Shown here: positions 55,237 to 64,000 of the stretch, in pieces
How positions within the stretch are numbered: the first letter of the stretch is position 1
Layout of the letters: every line of letters begins with the position of its first letter
NCBI RefSeq assembly: GCF_003369915.1
Contig: NW_022881603.1
Location: 6,183,249 to 6,247,248 of the forward strand
Direction of reading: 5' to 3'
Source: Drosophila miranda
Taxonomy: Eukaryota > Arthropoda > Insecta > Diptera > Drosophilidae
Length of the DNA stretch: 64,000 nt
Notes under the pieces: generated by a model
What the model saw: only the letters and a program-made list of their open reading frames with translations
Told to the model about the DNA's origin: nothing
Database searches by the model: none
Position numbers and translations under genes: made by a program

Positions 55237-57104
55237 ATGGCAATGATACCCACTACCTACAACGAGAAGATTAACGTCTGGAGTGGAGCCAAGCGCAACT
55301 CCATATACAGCTATGACACGTCCTTAGGTAAAATCATTTTCAATACCATGAAGAACTGGCCCAAGAACGTGTGCCAGGTAAGAGTTAGCTGAAAAGGATC
55401 GTCCCGAAGAGACACACTTATAGATTATCTCTTCACTTCAGATATGCGATATTGATGGCGTGATAGTAACCTTTGAACAGGGTCTAACCTGGGTTATTCG
55501 GATTGCCCAGTACTTCAAGAAACGTGGACTCAACCACAAGGATGTTATTGGAATTGCAGCGAAAAACTCAACCTATGTGATGCCGCTGGGAGTGGGTTGT
55601 CTAATGAATGGAACACCATTCCACTCGGTCAATCCAGTGCTGGATGCAGGTGCGTTCTTCCATTCTGTACGTTAATGTAAAAACTCACTGAGTTATCTGT
55701 AAATGCGCTTCTGAATGCAGCTACAATAACCCATGTGTTCTCGATAACTAAGCCGTCTCTGATATTCTGCGATGGCATTGAATACGAGAAGGTGCATGCT
55801 GATACCATTGGATGGCACCCGGATATCTACACGCTCACAGACCACGTCGAAGGAGTCCCTAAGATTGAAACTCTTCTGGATCCTACAACGTCAGAGAAGA
55901 TGTACCAGTAAGTGGAACTGCCTCATCCAAATAATAAAATATACAGAGGATAACCCAAGATGTTTCTTAGGCCGGAAAATTTGAAGGACGGAGGCGACCA
56001 GACTGTGGCTATCTTGTGCTCCTCGGGAACAACTGGTTTGCCCAAGGCGGTTTGCATTTCCAACAGTATCCTCATACAAGACTCCATGTAAGTTTGAGAA
56101 CCCCATTCAATCGCGTCCAAGGCATAATCCTCACTGTTCTACGTACGCAGGTTGGTCTACAGCAAATCGGTTATCTTCATAGCCAGCTGTCTGGACTGGA
56201 TCACCGGCCTGTGGGCATTCGTCGTTAGCGCGGTCTTCGGTGTCACTCGCATCATAACCAATAAAGCCTTTGCCCCGAATACTTTGTGTATTTGGTGAAA
56301 AAGTACAAGATTAACTATGCCGTGCTGCCGCCTCGCCATCTGTCGGCCCTTATCAGTTGTCCGGATGCCACTCCGGAAGCTTTGGCACCTTTAACGCATC
56401 TGAATTATGGCGGGGGCTTGGTTTCCACAACCACACTGCAGCGGGCCCAGGAGCTGTGCAAACGTGCCATGTTCAATTCCGGCTACGGAATGACAGAGGT
56501 TGGAGCTATAACGATCAATATTGGAATCAGCAACATCTCTTCGGCCGGCAGACTCATTCCAGTGGTTAAAATACGCATTGTCGAAGAGGATGGCAAGAAC
56601 ATGACATACAATCAGGTTGGAGAAATCTATGTGCACACAGGTCAGGCCTGGAATGGCTATTACGGCAATCCAGTTAGGACACGCCGCATGCAGGACTTCG
56701 AGGGCTGGTTCCACACCGGTGATCTAGGCTACTTCGTTGAGCAGAACTTCCTTTGAATGGTCGATCGAAAAAAGGAGATCTTAAAGTACCAGGGCCTTCA
56801 CTATTGGCCGACTGAGATCGAGAGTGTCATCTCGGAGCTGCCGCAAGTGCAGGACGTGTGCGTCGTTGGAGTGTACGATGAGCGGGAGGGCGATGCTGCC
56901 GGCGGCTTGGTGGTCAAGGCCAAAGGAGCTATAGTAATAGCAAAGGATATTTCGGATCACGTGGCCAAGCGATTACCTGCAGTGTACAAGCAACTGCGAG
57001 CCGGAGTCCAGTTTACCGACAAGCTGCCGGCCAATGTCAATGGCAAGACGTTGCGCAAGACGGCACGCGACGTTTTTGTTGCACAAAACGTGACCGGCAA
57101 GTGA
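55237..57104 (+). pseudogene. Luciferase-type acyl-CoA synthetase, broken
   Basis: Exons are 55237-55377, 55442 to about 55630, 55721-55907, 55971-56087 and 56151-57104, all with usable splice sites. The protein belongs to the adenylate-forming enzymes that activate fatty acids with ATP and CoA. It shows the nucleotide loop CSSGTTGLPKAV, then NSGYGMTEVGAI, WFHTGDLGYF, DRKKEILKYQG, and the C-terminal lysine motif NVNGKTLRKTARD. Two lesions are seen. One base is missing at about 56277 (FAPEYF context), which leads to a stop at 56296-56298. A TGA (56754-56756) lies just before MVDRKKEI. No peroxisomal SKL tail is seen; the protein ends NVTGK. The specific D. melanogaster orthologue is not known to me. 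Confidence 0.85.
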
Positions 57105-58296
57105 GTTCTCAACGATCTAACAAGTACATATATATATTCCCATATTTTGCAATCATAAGTGTGTCAGATAAGTTCAAGGAATCATATTCAGTTGGAGTGT
57201 TTTAGTTCTGAGCACTCGACAATACAGACGAACCTTTGGTCAGCAATAAAGTGTTCCTGAAACAGAAATAATCCGTCCTTTTTCTTGCTTTGGCCTGGAT
57301 TTGTAAAGACCAGCTATGATATCTCAACAAGCTTGAGCTCTTAGGCACTGCTGATAAGATGCAGTTCTTATGAATGGGCTTCTATATCGGTAGGGCTTCT
57401 ATCAACGCTCTCAAATAAGGAATTGAATCAATGACCTATGTGAAATGTGAACAAGAAAGAACGTACCTCTCGCAATCGATGCACCGGTGAAGATAAGTTA
57501 TATATGAGTTGATTAAAAAAACTCCACCCAATAGAAGCTTCAGATTTTTCGCACCAACAAAGTTTGGTAGGTGTAATCTCCAGGATACAGATGTTCATGC
57601 ATACGGACATGGTTAAATCGATTCTGATGTTGGAGACTGTTTTCTTGCCACATGTTCATAACCGAGTATCAGGCTAGTTTATCGACTTTCGGCCTTGTTG
57701 TTTAAATTTGATCACTAATTTTATGAGCAATACCAGCAATACTTCTTTCCCAATTGTTAAGTTATTGAGATTATAAACGAAATAGCCTGACTGATGGGTA
57801 GATTTCACAGAAATGACTAAACTATATATACCTTCGCTTGGCAGAAACATTAGGTCCTTGATACATAGGCAGTTACATATAAGTATACAAAAAGAATGGT
57901 GTACAAAATATCTGAATGCCTTAAAATATACTTGTAATTATGAGTACACCAAACGTAGTTTATAGTTAATCAATCTTTAAGAATATCGTATTCTCGATTT
58001 TATTAAAAGACCTAAAAATTTGATGGTATATTTTTAGGCCGAAAAATACTCAAACTCAATACTCAAAAATGAAATCTTTTGATTTCAATTGGGATTTACG
58101 GTTGTAGAGATAAGGCAAAGGAAAACATTTTGGTTGAAGTTTAGCTGTTTAGGATTGATATCAATTTGGACGGTGAAATGTATCTAAACTAATTGAAAAT
58201 ATTTTTGGAATCGAATGTCGTAGAAAAGAGCTTTTTTGAACATAGAACATAGTATCATAAGTCTCAACAATCAAAGTGCGTTAGCTTCAAGTATAA
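57105..58296. other. 3' flank of the acyl-CoA synthetase gene; no gene seen
   Basis: AATAAAG near 57246 is a likely polyadenylation signal. The rest is AT-rich with no domain-bearing frame on either strand. Confidence 0.5.
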
Positions 58297-59418
58297 ACGA
58301 GGGGGAACGTTGTGAGTTGCTGCGGACACCGCAACTCTACAGTTATACCCGATACTTAGTCAGTATGGCTCTCCTCCGGCAGACGCCGCTAATCTTAAAC
58401 GACACGACAAAAAGTGCGTGCGAGAGAGACAGAAAATCAGTCTGAGCGTGACGTCGGGCGCTGCGTAGCCACTGCAAATTGATTTCTTGCTTTTGGCTAC
58501 AAAAATGATCCGATCTGATCCAGATTCAGCAATCTGATAGATATGGTCATTATCTATGATTCTGCGTTTTTAGTTTTCTCGAATGTGCAATATTGTGGAT
58601 GCAACAGATTTTCGTCTTTTGTGTGGGCGGAAGGGGGTGGGGCGAAATTCTGAGATATACGTTTTATAGTGAGATCTAACAGAAGTGCGGATACCAAATT
58701 TGGTTACTCTAGCCTTAATAGTCTCTGAGATTTGTGGATGCCCCAGATTTTCGTCCTTTGCGGTGGCGGAAGGGGGTGTGGCGAAATTTGGACACGAAAC
58801 GGTCAAGGTCCGATATCACAGGAGTGTGGATACCAAATTTGGTTGCTCTGGCTCTTATAGGTTCTGAGATCCTTGAACTCATATTTTGCAATTGGCAAAA
58901 CCGACCATGAAACCTGTGTGTTAGAGAGAGACAGAGCGAGAAAGAATGAAATTATTTTCTTGATTCTGGCTATAATCATTATACGATCTGGTTCAGATTT
59001 TGCACTGTAGAAGATATAGTCATCTTCTACGATTCTGCGTTTCTGGTTTTATCGTATCTTTAAAAATGTGGCTGCCACAGATTTTCGTCCTTTGTGGGGG
59101 CGGAAGTGGGCGGGGCGAAGTTTTGAAATATTTTTGTAGCAGTGACATATCACAGAAGTCTGGATCCAAAACATCGTTGCTCTAGCTCTTATAGTATTTG
59201 AGCACTAGGCGCTGAAGGGGACGGACAGACGGACAGACGGACGGACGGACGGACGGACAGACGGACAGACAGACATGGCTCAATCGACTCGGCTATTAAT
59301 GCTGATCAAGAATATATATACTTTATGGGGTCGGAAACGATTCCTTCTGGACGTTACACACATCCACTTTTACCACAAATCTAATATACCCCAATACTCA
59401 TTTTGAGTATCGGGTATA
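58297..59418 (+). repeat. Complete ISY/DINE-1-like unit
   Basis: This 1122-bp unit has both ends, the GGAC tract (59219-59270), the TATATATA run and the terminal hairpin. It is isolated from the array and is therefore a good reference copy for the family. Confidence 0.88.
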
Positions 59419-59435
59419 AAAATTAGTGGACTATA

Positions 59436-59820
59436 TGTAGCTTATGCACTGATAAGATATGTAAAACTGCTGACTAACGATTATGTGCATGTCTGATTTT
59501 ACGTCTCTGTCAGTAGTAGGTATTTCGGATAAATGTAAGATTAATAATAATGTATCGTTTATTAATAGTGTTTTTCGAAAAAGAGTACAAAGTGTATGAT
59601 TTAAGATGTGCAATTAATGAGTCTGTTCTTCCGACTTTTTGTTCAACTTTCTGCTTCTACTTCCAACAACCGACTCCCGTATCGATAACCCCTTATCGGT
59701 TAGGTCTTTTAAACATCGGTTAAGTCTGGTTATATCGGTTAGGTCTTATCGATGGTATCTTAAGTTCAAATGTTAATTTAGATGGGATAGTGCTAACTGC
59801 TTGATACACTGTCCTTTACA
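59436..59820 (-). repeat. Putative 3' LTR of the right-hand gypsy element
   Basis: The 385-bp segment begins TGTAGCTTATGC and ends CCTTTACA on the plus strand. The inner end follows a purine-rich stretch at the end of pol. It contains ATCGATA words. The border is inferred; the other LTR is outside the window. Confidence 0.55.
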
Positions 59821-62266
59821 TTCGTTCCTCCTGCTCATCTTCATCTGTCCCAGATGATAATATATCATCGTTCTCTGAGACAAAACGCCATAGCTTCATA
59901 TTGTCACTGATCGTTGCTGTGATATTTGGCCCCTCGACTTGAGCAACCTTTCTGACGTCGTAGCGACCGTTCCGCTTTACCTTGGTGACTTCATATGGGC
60001 CTAGATACTCGCTGGCCAACTTGCGTCCTGCGACGAACTGCGTCCTCTTGATCGAGACCATGTCTCCTAGTCTGTAGCCGTGCTCAGGTCGTCGTTTTTT
60101 ATCATAATAGCGCTTGTACACCTCTTGCGCCTTCTCAATGTTTTGTTTCGCTTGGTCACGCAGTTCTTGGCGCTCGTTGTTAAACTGCGTAACCAACTCC
60201 TCGTTGAGCACCTCCAATAGTCGACTTTCAGCTTGTCTGTGCATCTTTGTCCCAAACATGACCTCGAATGGCGACGACTTCAACGTAGAATGCACATGCG
60301 AATTAATCGCCATCTGGACCTGTGGCACATGCTTGTACCACTTCGTTGACTCCTGAGCTGAGAGCTTTGCGATGATACCAAAAATTGAACGGTTCACCCG
60401 CTCAATCTGACCGTTGCCTCTCGCCACACCTGTCGTTCTACACATATGTTCGACTTTGTACTCGTTAAGAAACTCGCTGAATGCGTTGGATGTAAACGCT
60501 GCTCCTCTGTCGCTGACTATGCGCTTGGGAAAACCAAACACAAATGACCAATCTCTCAGCCTCTTCACAACTTCTTCGTGACCTGTTGACTTAGTTGGGA
60601 ACAGCCACACAAACTTGGAGAATGCATCTACCACAGCAAAAATGAACTTGTATTGCTTGGCTGTCGCATCCATTGGTCCCAAATGATCAACGTGCAGCGT
60701 GTATAGTGGTGTGTCACCCTTGTCAATGCAATGAAGATAGCCTTCTTGTTTGCCCAACTTTTTGCTGAAAATTATACAACTGATACAATTAGTAATCAAC
60801 TTATTTACTTTCCGTTCAAGGTGCGGAATCCAGTATTGCTGCTGAACTGAGTGCATTGTCTTCGCTGTGGAGAAATGACCAACTTCATGCGATCCTTGAA
60901 TGATTTCCCTTTCCATCAGCCTTGGAACCACCAATACGTCATTGCCATTTACAGATTTGAAGAGAAGACCTCCTTTAAGCTTGTAGTCTTGATATGGGTG
61001 CTGCTTCAGGATCTCAACTGTGGCTTTGATGAAATCGTCATCCTGCTGTGCTTTCTTTATCCGAGCTGTTAGCGCCGTCGTCACGAACATGCATGTCTGC
61101 GGAAAACGACTGAGACAGTCCACGTGTCTCATTCTGTCCCCTGGGCGGTGTACTGCTTTGAATGTAAAGTCCTCCATATACAGAATCCACTGGGAAACTT
61201 CTCTGGGTATATCTACTTTCGTTGTTGTCTGCTTAAACGCCGCACAGTCAGTGGCAAGATCAAATTTGATCCCCAACAGGTAGTGACGAAACTTCTTGAG
61301 TGCGAGGTATGCAGCTTTGACCTCCAAATAGTAACTGTGACGTTTGGACTCGGCTTGTGTAGTCTTTTTACTCCAATAGTAAATCGGGTGGAAATTGCCA
61401 TCAGACTGCTGCAACAGAACTGCTCCGAAACCTTCTTTGGATGCATCCGTGTGGAGTTCCGTTGGCGCTTCTCGTGAGTATAAATGTAATACAGGTGCGA
61501 TTACATGCAGATTCTTTAAGGTTTGTAGCGACTGTTGCTCTGCTTCGCCAATGTTGAAAACTGCTTCCATCCTGAGTAGATTCGTGAGCGGCCGGGCAAC
61601 TTGTGCATAGCCAGGGATGAACTTTCTGAAAAAGCCTGTGAGTCCCAGAAATGCTTGAACTGCTTTAATGTCTTTGGGCGTAGCAAACCGACTGACAGCT
61701 GCTGTCTTCTCTTTGCCGGGCCAGATTCTCCCGTCCTCAATGATATGGCCCAGAAAGCTAATGCGTGGCTGCATGAAGCTACATTTCTTCCACTTGATCT
61801 TTAGGCCAAACTGCGCAGCTGTCTCCAGGACCAACTTTGTCTTCCTCATGCATACCTCGGGCGACGCGGCGTAAACAATTATGTCGTCCATATAAAGCTG
61901 CATAATGTCAGAGTTGATTAATTCTTGAAAAATATAGCTTACGAACCGAATGAACGCAGCTGGCGAGTTCTTGAATCCGTAAGGCGCTTTATTAAACTCG
62001 AATAATCCCTCCTTTGTAACAAAGGCCGTATACGACTTGCTTTGCTCTTCCATAGGCACATGGAAAAATCCGTTTTCAAGGTCCATTATGGTAAACCACT
62101 TAGCCGACTGCAGCTTTTCCAAGACTTCCTCCATGATCGGGACTGGGAAGCAGTCCAGCAATACCATGCTGTTTAACTTCCTGTAGTCTACGCAAACTCT
62201 AAGTGTACCATCTTTTTTCTTCACGACGACAACTCTGCTCGCTACATTTGAAGACGACTTGCGCAC
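59816..62266 (-). CDS. Gypsy pol: reverse transcriptase, RNase H, integrase
   Basis: The 816-codon open frame has a reverse transcriptase (LRVCVDYRKLNSMVLLDCFP, FNKAPYGFKNSPAAFIRFVS, catalytic YMDD near residue 126) and RNase H (LHTDASKEGFGAVLL). Integrase follows with a zinc-binding region (HEVGHFSTAKTMH..CISC), DDE core motifs (HVDHLGPMDA, SDRGAAFTSNAF, NGQIERVNRS) and a C-terminal domain (LGPYEVTKVKRNGRYDVRK). Pol coding homology extends upstream of the first ATG, towards the end of gag, in a frame different from gag. It is therefore probably made by frameshifting. No damage was seen. Confidence 0.9.
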   Translation of the reverse strand: MRKSSSNVASRVVVVKKKDGTLRVCVDYRKLNSMVLLDCFPVPIMEEVLEKLQSAKWFTIMDLENGFFHVPMEEQSKSYTAFVTKEGLFEFNKAPYGFKNSPAAFIRFVSYIFQELINSDIMQLYMDDIIVYAASPEVCMRKTKLVLETAAQFGLKIKWKKCSFMQPRISFLGHIIEDGRIWPGKEKTAAVSRFATPKDIKAVQAFLGLTGFFRKFIPGYAQVARPLTNLLRMEAVFNIGEAEQQSLQTLKNLHVIAPVLHLYSREAPTELHTDASKEGFGAVLLQQSDGNFHPIYYWSKKTTQAESKRHSYYLEVKAAYLALKKFRHYLLGIKFDLATDCAAFKQTTTKVDIPREVSQWILYMEDFTFKAVHRPGDRMRHVDCLSRFPQTCMFVTTALTARIKKAQQDDDFIKATVEILKQHPYQDYKLKGGLLFKSVNGNDVLVVPRLMEREIIQGSHEVGHFSTAKTMHSVQQQYWIPHLERKVNKLITNCISCIIFSKKLGKQEGYLHCIDKGDTPLYTLHVDHLGPMDATAKQYKFIFAVVDAFSKFVWLFPTKSTGHEEVVKRLRDWSFVFGFPKRIVSDRGAAFTSNAFSEFLNEYKVEHMCRTTGVARGNGQIERVNRSIFGIIAKLSAQESTKWYKHVPQVQMAINSHVHSTLKSSPFEVMFGTKMHRQAESRLLEVLNEELVTQFNNERQELRDQAKQNIEKAQEVYKRYYDKKRRPEHGYRLGDMVSIKRTQFVAGRKLASEYLGPYEVTKVKRNGRYDVRKVAQVEGPNITATISDNMKLWRFVSENDDILSSGTDEDEQEERM

Positions 62267-62358
62267 GATTCCTTGCTCGATCCATTCTTCGACTTGCTTC
62301 TTTACGGCACTGGCTTCGTCTGTTGATAAACGACTCGGTGAGTGATGAAACGGCTTGA

Positions 62359-63765
62359 TTACTCCGTCTTCAGTTGGATTGGAGACTGCTTTGCAACTTC
62401 TGTGGGCATTTGGTAACTGTTTCTTATCATCTGTTCAACGTCATTTTGATATTGCGGCGGAGCTACAAAGGATGACTCTTCAGTTACATTATATATAAGA
62501 GCATGCTCATCTGTTGGCACAGGATCTGCGTCATGCTTCAAAAACGTGTATCCTTGCATATCAGCGACGAAACGGAACTTTTTAATGAAATCATGCCCCA
62601 AAAGTGCGTCGAAATCAATCTGGCTACTGCGGACTACTAAAAACTTCTGTGTGGTCTGCAACTTATCCACGGTAACTTCTGCATTAAAGTATCCAACAGG
62701 CTTTGTTGATATCTGACCCAGACCGCGCAACATAGTTGTGCACTTCAAAAGTTTAACGTTTTTCATGGTCTTCAACATACTCTCTTTGATTATGGTTACA
62801 TCTGACCCTGTATCCACAAGACAGTCCACAACAATGCCGTTTATTTGAATTTTTTTCATGCGACTGCGATCCAAAATGACGCGAACTTTATCAACTTTAT
62901 CAGCTTCATAAGGACAGTTACGCGAAATGTGACCATTCTGATTGCACTTAAAACACTTTGTTTCGGCTTTGCAGTCTTTGCGTTTGTGTTCTCCTGATCC
63001 ACAGTTATAGCAATATTCTTTTTTACCGCTTTGCCCACTTTGCTGCTTGAAACTCGTTTTATGCTGTTCGTTATTGCCCTTCTTCTCCGATATGTTCAAA
63101 CGATCATAGATATCGAACTCTTCTTTCAAGGCCCTGAAGGTCTTACAGCGATACATGGCATACTTATACTCGTTTCTTATGTCCAGACCGTTTACAATAT
63201 GGCTTATAACAGCCGCGTGTTCAACATGTCCGACTGCTGCTATTTTTCTCATCTGCAGCAAGTACTCGTGCATCGACTCACTACTCTTCCTCTTTCTTTC
63301 TTGCAGCAGCAGCTTATGAATGTCTGCACTGTTATAGCTACATGTGAATTCATCCAATAGAACGTTCTTGAGTTCCTCATAGGTGCACACGCATTCAGCT
63401 TCAAGGAAAAGCTTAGCTGCACCGGTCATTTTTCCTCTGGCCTGCACATACTTTTGCTTTTCAGTAAGCTCATATGCGTCGGCATTTTTTTCGAATATCT
63501 CAAACCATTTTTCTATGGGAACCGATTTTCCATCACAATCGCTCACAACTTTTGTAAAATTATCTGGAGCGATCTTCATTTCTCGTTGCTCATCGCAAAG
63601 CAGTTTCAAACTTAGCAACTTTATCATTTGATCAATCTTGTCATCACTATTGTTTTCTGCATTTTCTAAATCTTCCATCTCGTTTGCACTCGGGCGCGAC
63701 GTTCCTGGTACAGCTTCTTCCTTCTCTCTCTCTTTCCAGTGCAACGGCGGCGGTGTTTGCATCAT
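62359..63765 (-). CDS. Gypsy gag-protease
   Basis: The 468-codon frame encodes a capsid region (VPIEKWFEIFEKNADAYELT; SESMHEYLLQMRKIAAVGHV). Two zinc knuckles near residues 252-285 follow (CYNCGSGEHKRKDC, CFKCNQNGHISRNC). An aspartic protease is in the same frame (VDCLVDTGSDVTII, and later LLGHDFIKKF). Protease fused to gag, with pol in a separate frame, is the layout of this element. The frame is undamaged. Confidence 0.9.
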   Translation of the reverse strand: MMQTPPPLHWKEREKEEAVPGTSRPSANEMEDLENAENNSDDKIDQMIKLLSLKLLCDEQREMKIAPDNFTKVVSDCDGKSVPIEKWFEIFEKNADAYELTEKQKYVQARGKMTGAAKLFLEAECVCTYEELKNVLLDEFTCSYNSADIHKLLLQERKRKSSESMHEYLLQMRKIAAVGHVEHAAVISHIVNGLDIRNEYKYAMYRCKTFRALKEEFDIYDRLNISEKKGNNEQHKTSFKQQSGQSGKKEYCYNCGSGEHKRKDCKAETKCFKCNQNGHISRNCPYEADKVDKVRVILDRSRMKKIQINGIVVDCLVDTGSDVTIIKESMLKTMKNVKLLKCTTMLRGLGQISTKPVGYFNAEVTVDKLQTTQKFLVVRSSQIDFDALLGHDFIKKFRFVADMQGYTFLKHDADPVPTDEHALIYNVTEESSFVAPPQYQNDVEQMIRNSYQMPTEVAKQSPIQLKTE

Positions 63766-64000
63766 TTTGCGACTCTTTTCGACTTGTGTCTGTGTACCCG
63801 ACGAGTGCTTGTCTTTTCTGTTTATAAGTGTGTATCACACACAACGTGTCTGTGCGTGTTTTTTCTGCTTGTGTACGTACTGCGCACGGACAAGGCGACG
63901 CTGCGGCGCGACAATGAATTTCACAATTTTCCAACCGAATTAAACGACCGATCTTTTATTAAACTCCGTGTCTACTGTTAGGCTCACAGAATTTGGATTG
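63766..64000 (-). other. Leader region of the right-hand gypsy element
   Basis: About 235 bp upstream of gag to the window edge. No further LTR sequence is reached, so the primer-binding site cannot be placed with confidence. Confidence 0.5.

Larger units (their letters stand above)
59436..64000 (-). mobile_element. Ty3/gypsy LTR retrotransposon with open gag and pol, running off the right edge
   Basis: On the minus strand the element has gag-protease and pol in two long open frames. A sequence with TGTA..TACA ends at 59436-59820 is taken as the 3' LTR because the pol stop lies at its inner border. The leader lies near 63766-64000; the 5' LTR lies beyond the window. No breaks were seen in the coding part, unlike the other elements here, so this is likely a young, perhaps active copy. 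Confidence 0.85.

Overview
The window is animal (Drosophila) DNA. It has short spliced genes with GT-AG introns, core-promoter motifs known from flies, and dense fly-type transposable elements. Several independent signs point to the obscura group, and most specifically to the degenerating neo-Y chromosome of Drosophila miranda. (1) The host genes I recognise (PPP1R15, mr/APC2, a KLF/Sp-like zinc-finger gene, or/AP-3 sigma, Alas) are, as far as I recall, all on D. melanogaster arm 2R (Muller C), the arm that became the D. miranda neo-Y. (2) Most of the host genes are visibly broken while still keeping their introns and splice sites. (3) The commonest repeat is a ~1.1 kb DINE-1/mini-me/ISY-type element. 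Two 3.4-3.6 kb BEL/Pao elements with ~372-bp LTRs fit my memory of TRAM, first described from that neo-Y. The species and chromosome are an inference; the gene lesions and repeats are read directly from the sequence.

Layout. 1-13906: fold-back and then head-to-tail copies of the ISY-like unit, interrupted by a TRAM-like BEL element (4284-7897, target duplication ACGAT) and an R1/LOA-type non-LTR element (about 9457-12801). 13907-14641: simple-sequence-rich spacer. 14642-18080: second TRAM-like element (target duplication CGATC), a deletion derivative complementary to the first. 18101-25929: errantivirus-like Ty3/gypsy element of the 17.6/297 type, with 592-bp LTRs, target duplication ATAT, and an ISY-like insertion inside its env gene. 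26094-28214: inverted ISY-like copies, followed by a small array of hairpin repeats. 28475-33727: decayed minus-strand Ty3/gypsy element with one 199-bp LTR; a solo copy of that LTR lies at 37850-38048. 33825-34510: Tc1-like remnant.

36806-57104 is the host-gene island, in order: PPP1R15 (+, open), mr (-, broken), KLF-like zinc finger (-, open), MADF/BESS gene (+, frameshifted), or (-, open but with substitutions at conserved sites), an NR2C2AP homologue (+, internal stop), Alas (-, 10-bp duplication plus stop), a Jockey-clade retrotransposon (+, 3'-truncated, TART-like gag), and a luciferase-type acyl-CoA synthetase (+, frameshift plus stop). 58297-64000: one complete ISY-like unit, then a minus-strand Ty3/gypsy element with long open gag and pol frames that runs off the right edge.

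These genes do not form one pathway. What links them is shared history: a block of ordinary autosomal genes that appears to have lost recombination, is taking transposon insertions, and is accumulating indels, stops and missense changes at different rates. No bacterial, CRISPR, tRNA or rRNA features were seen.
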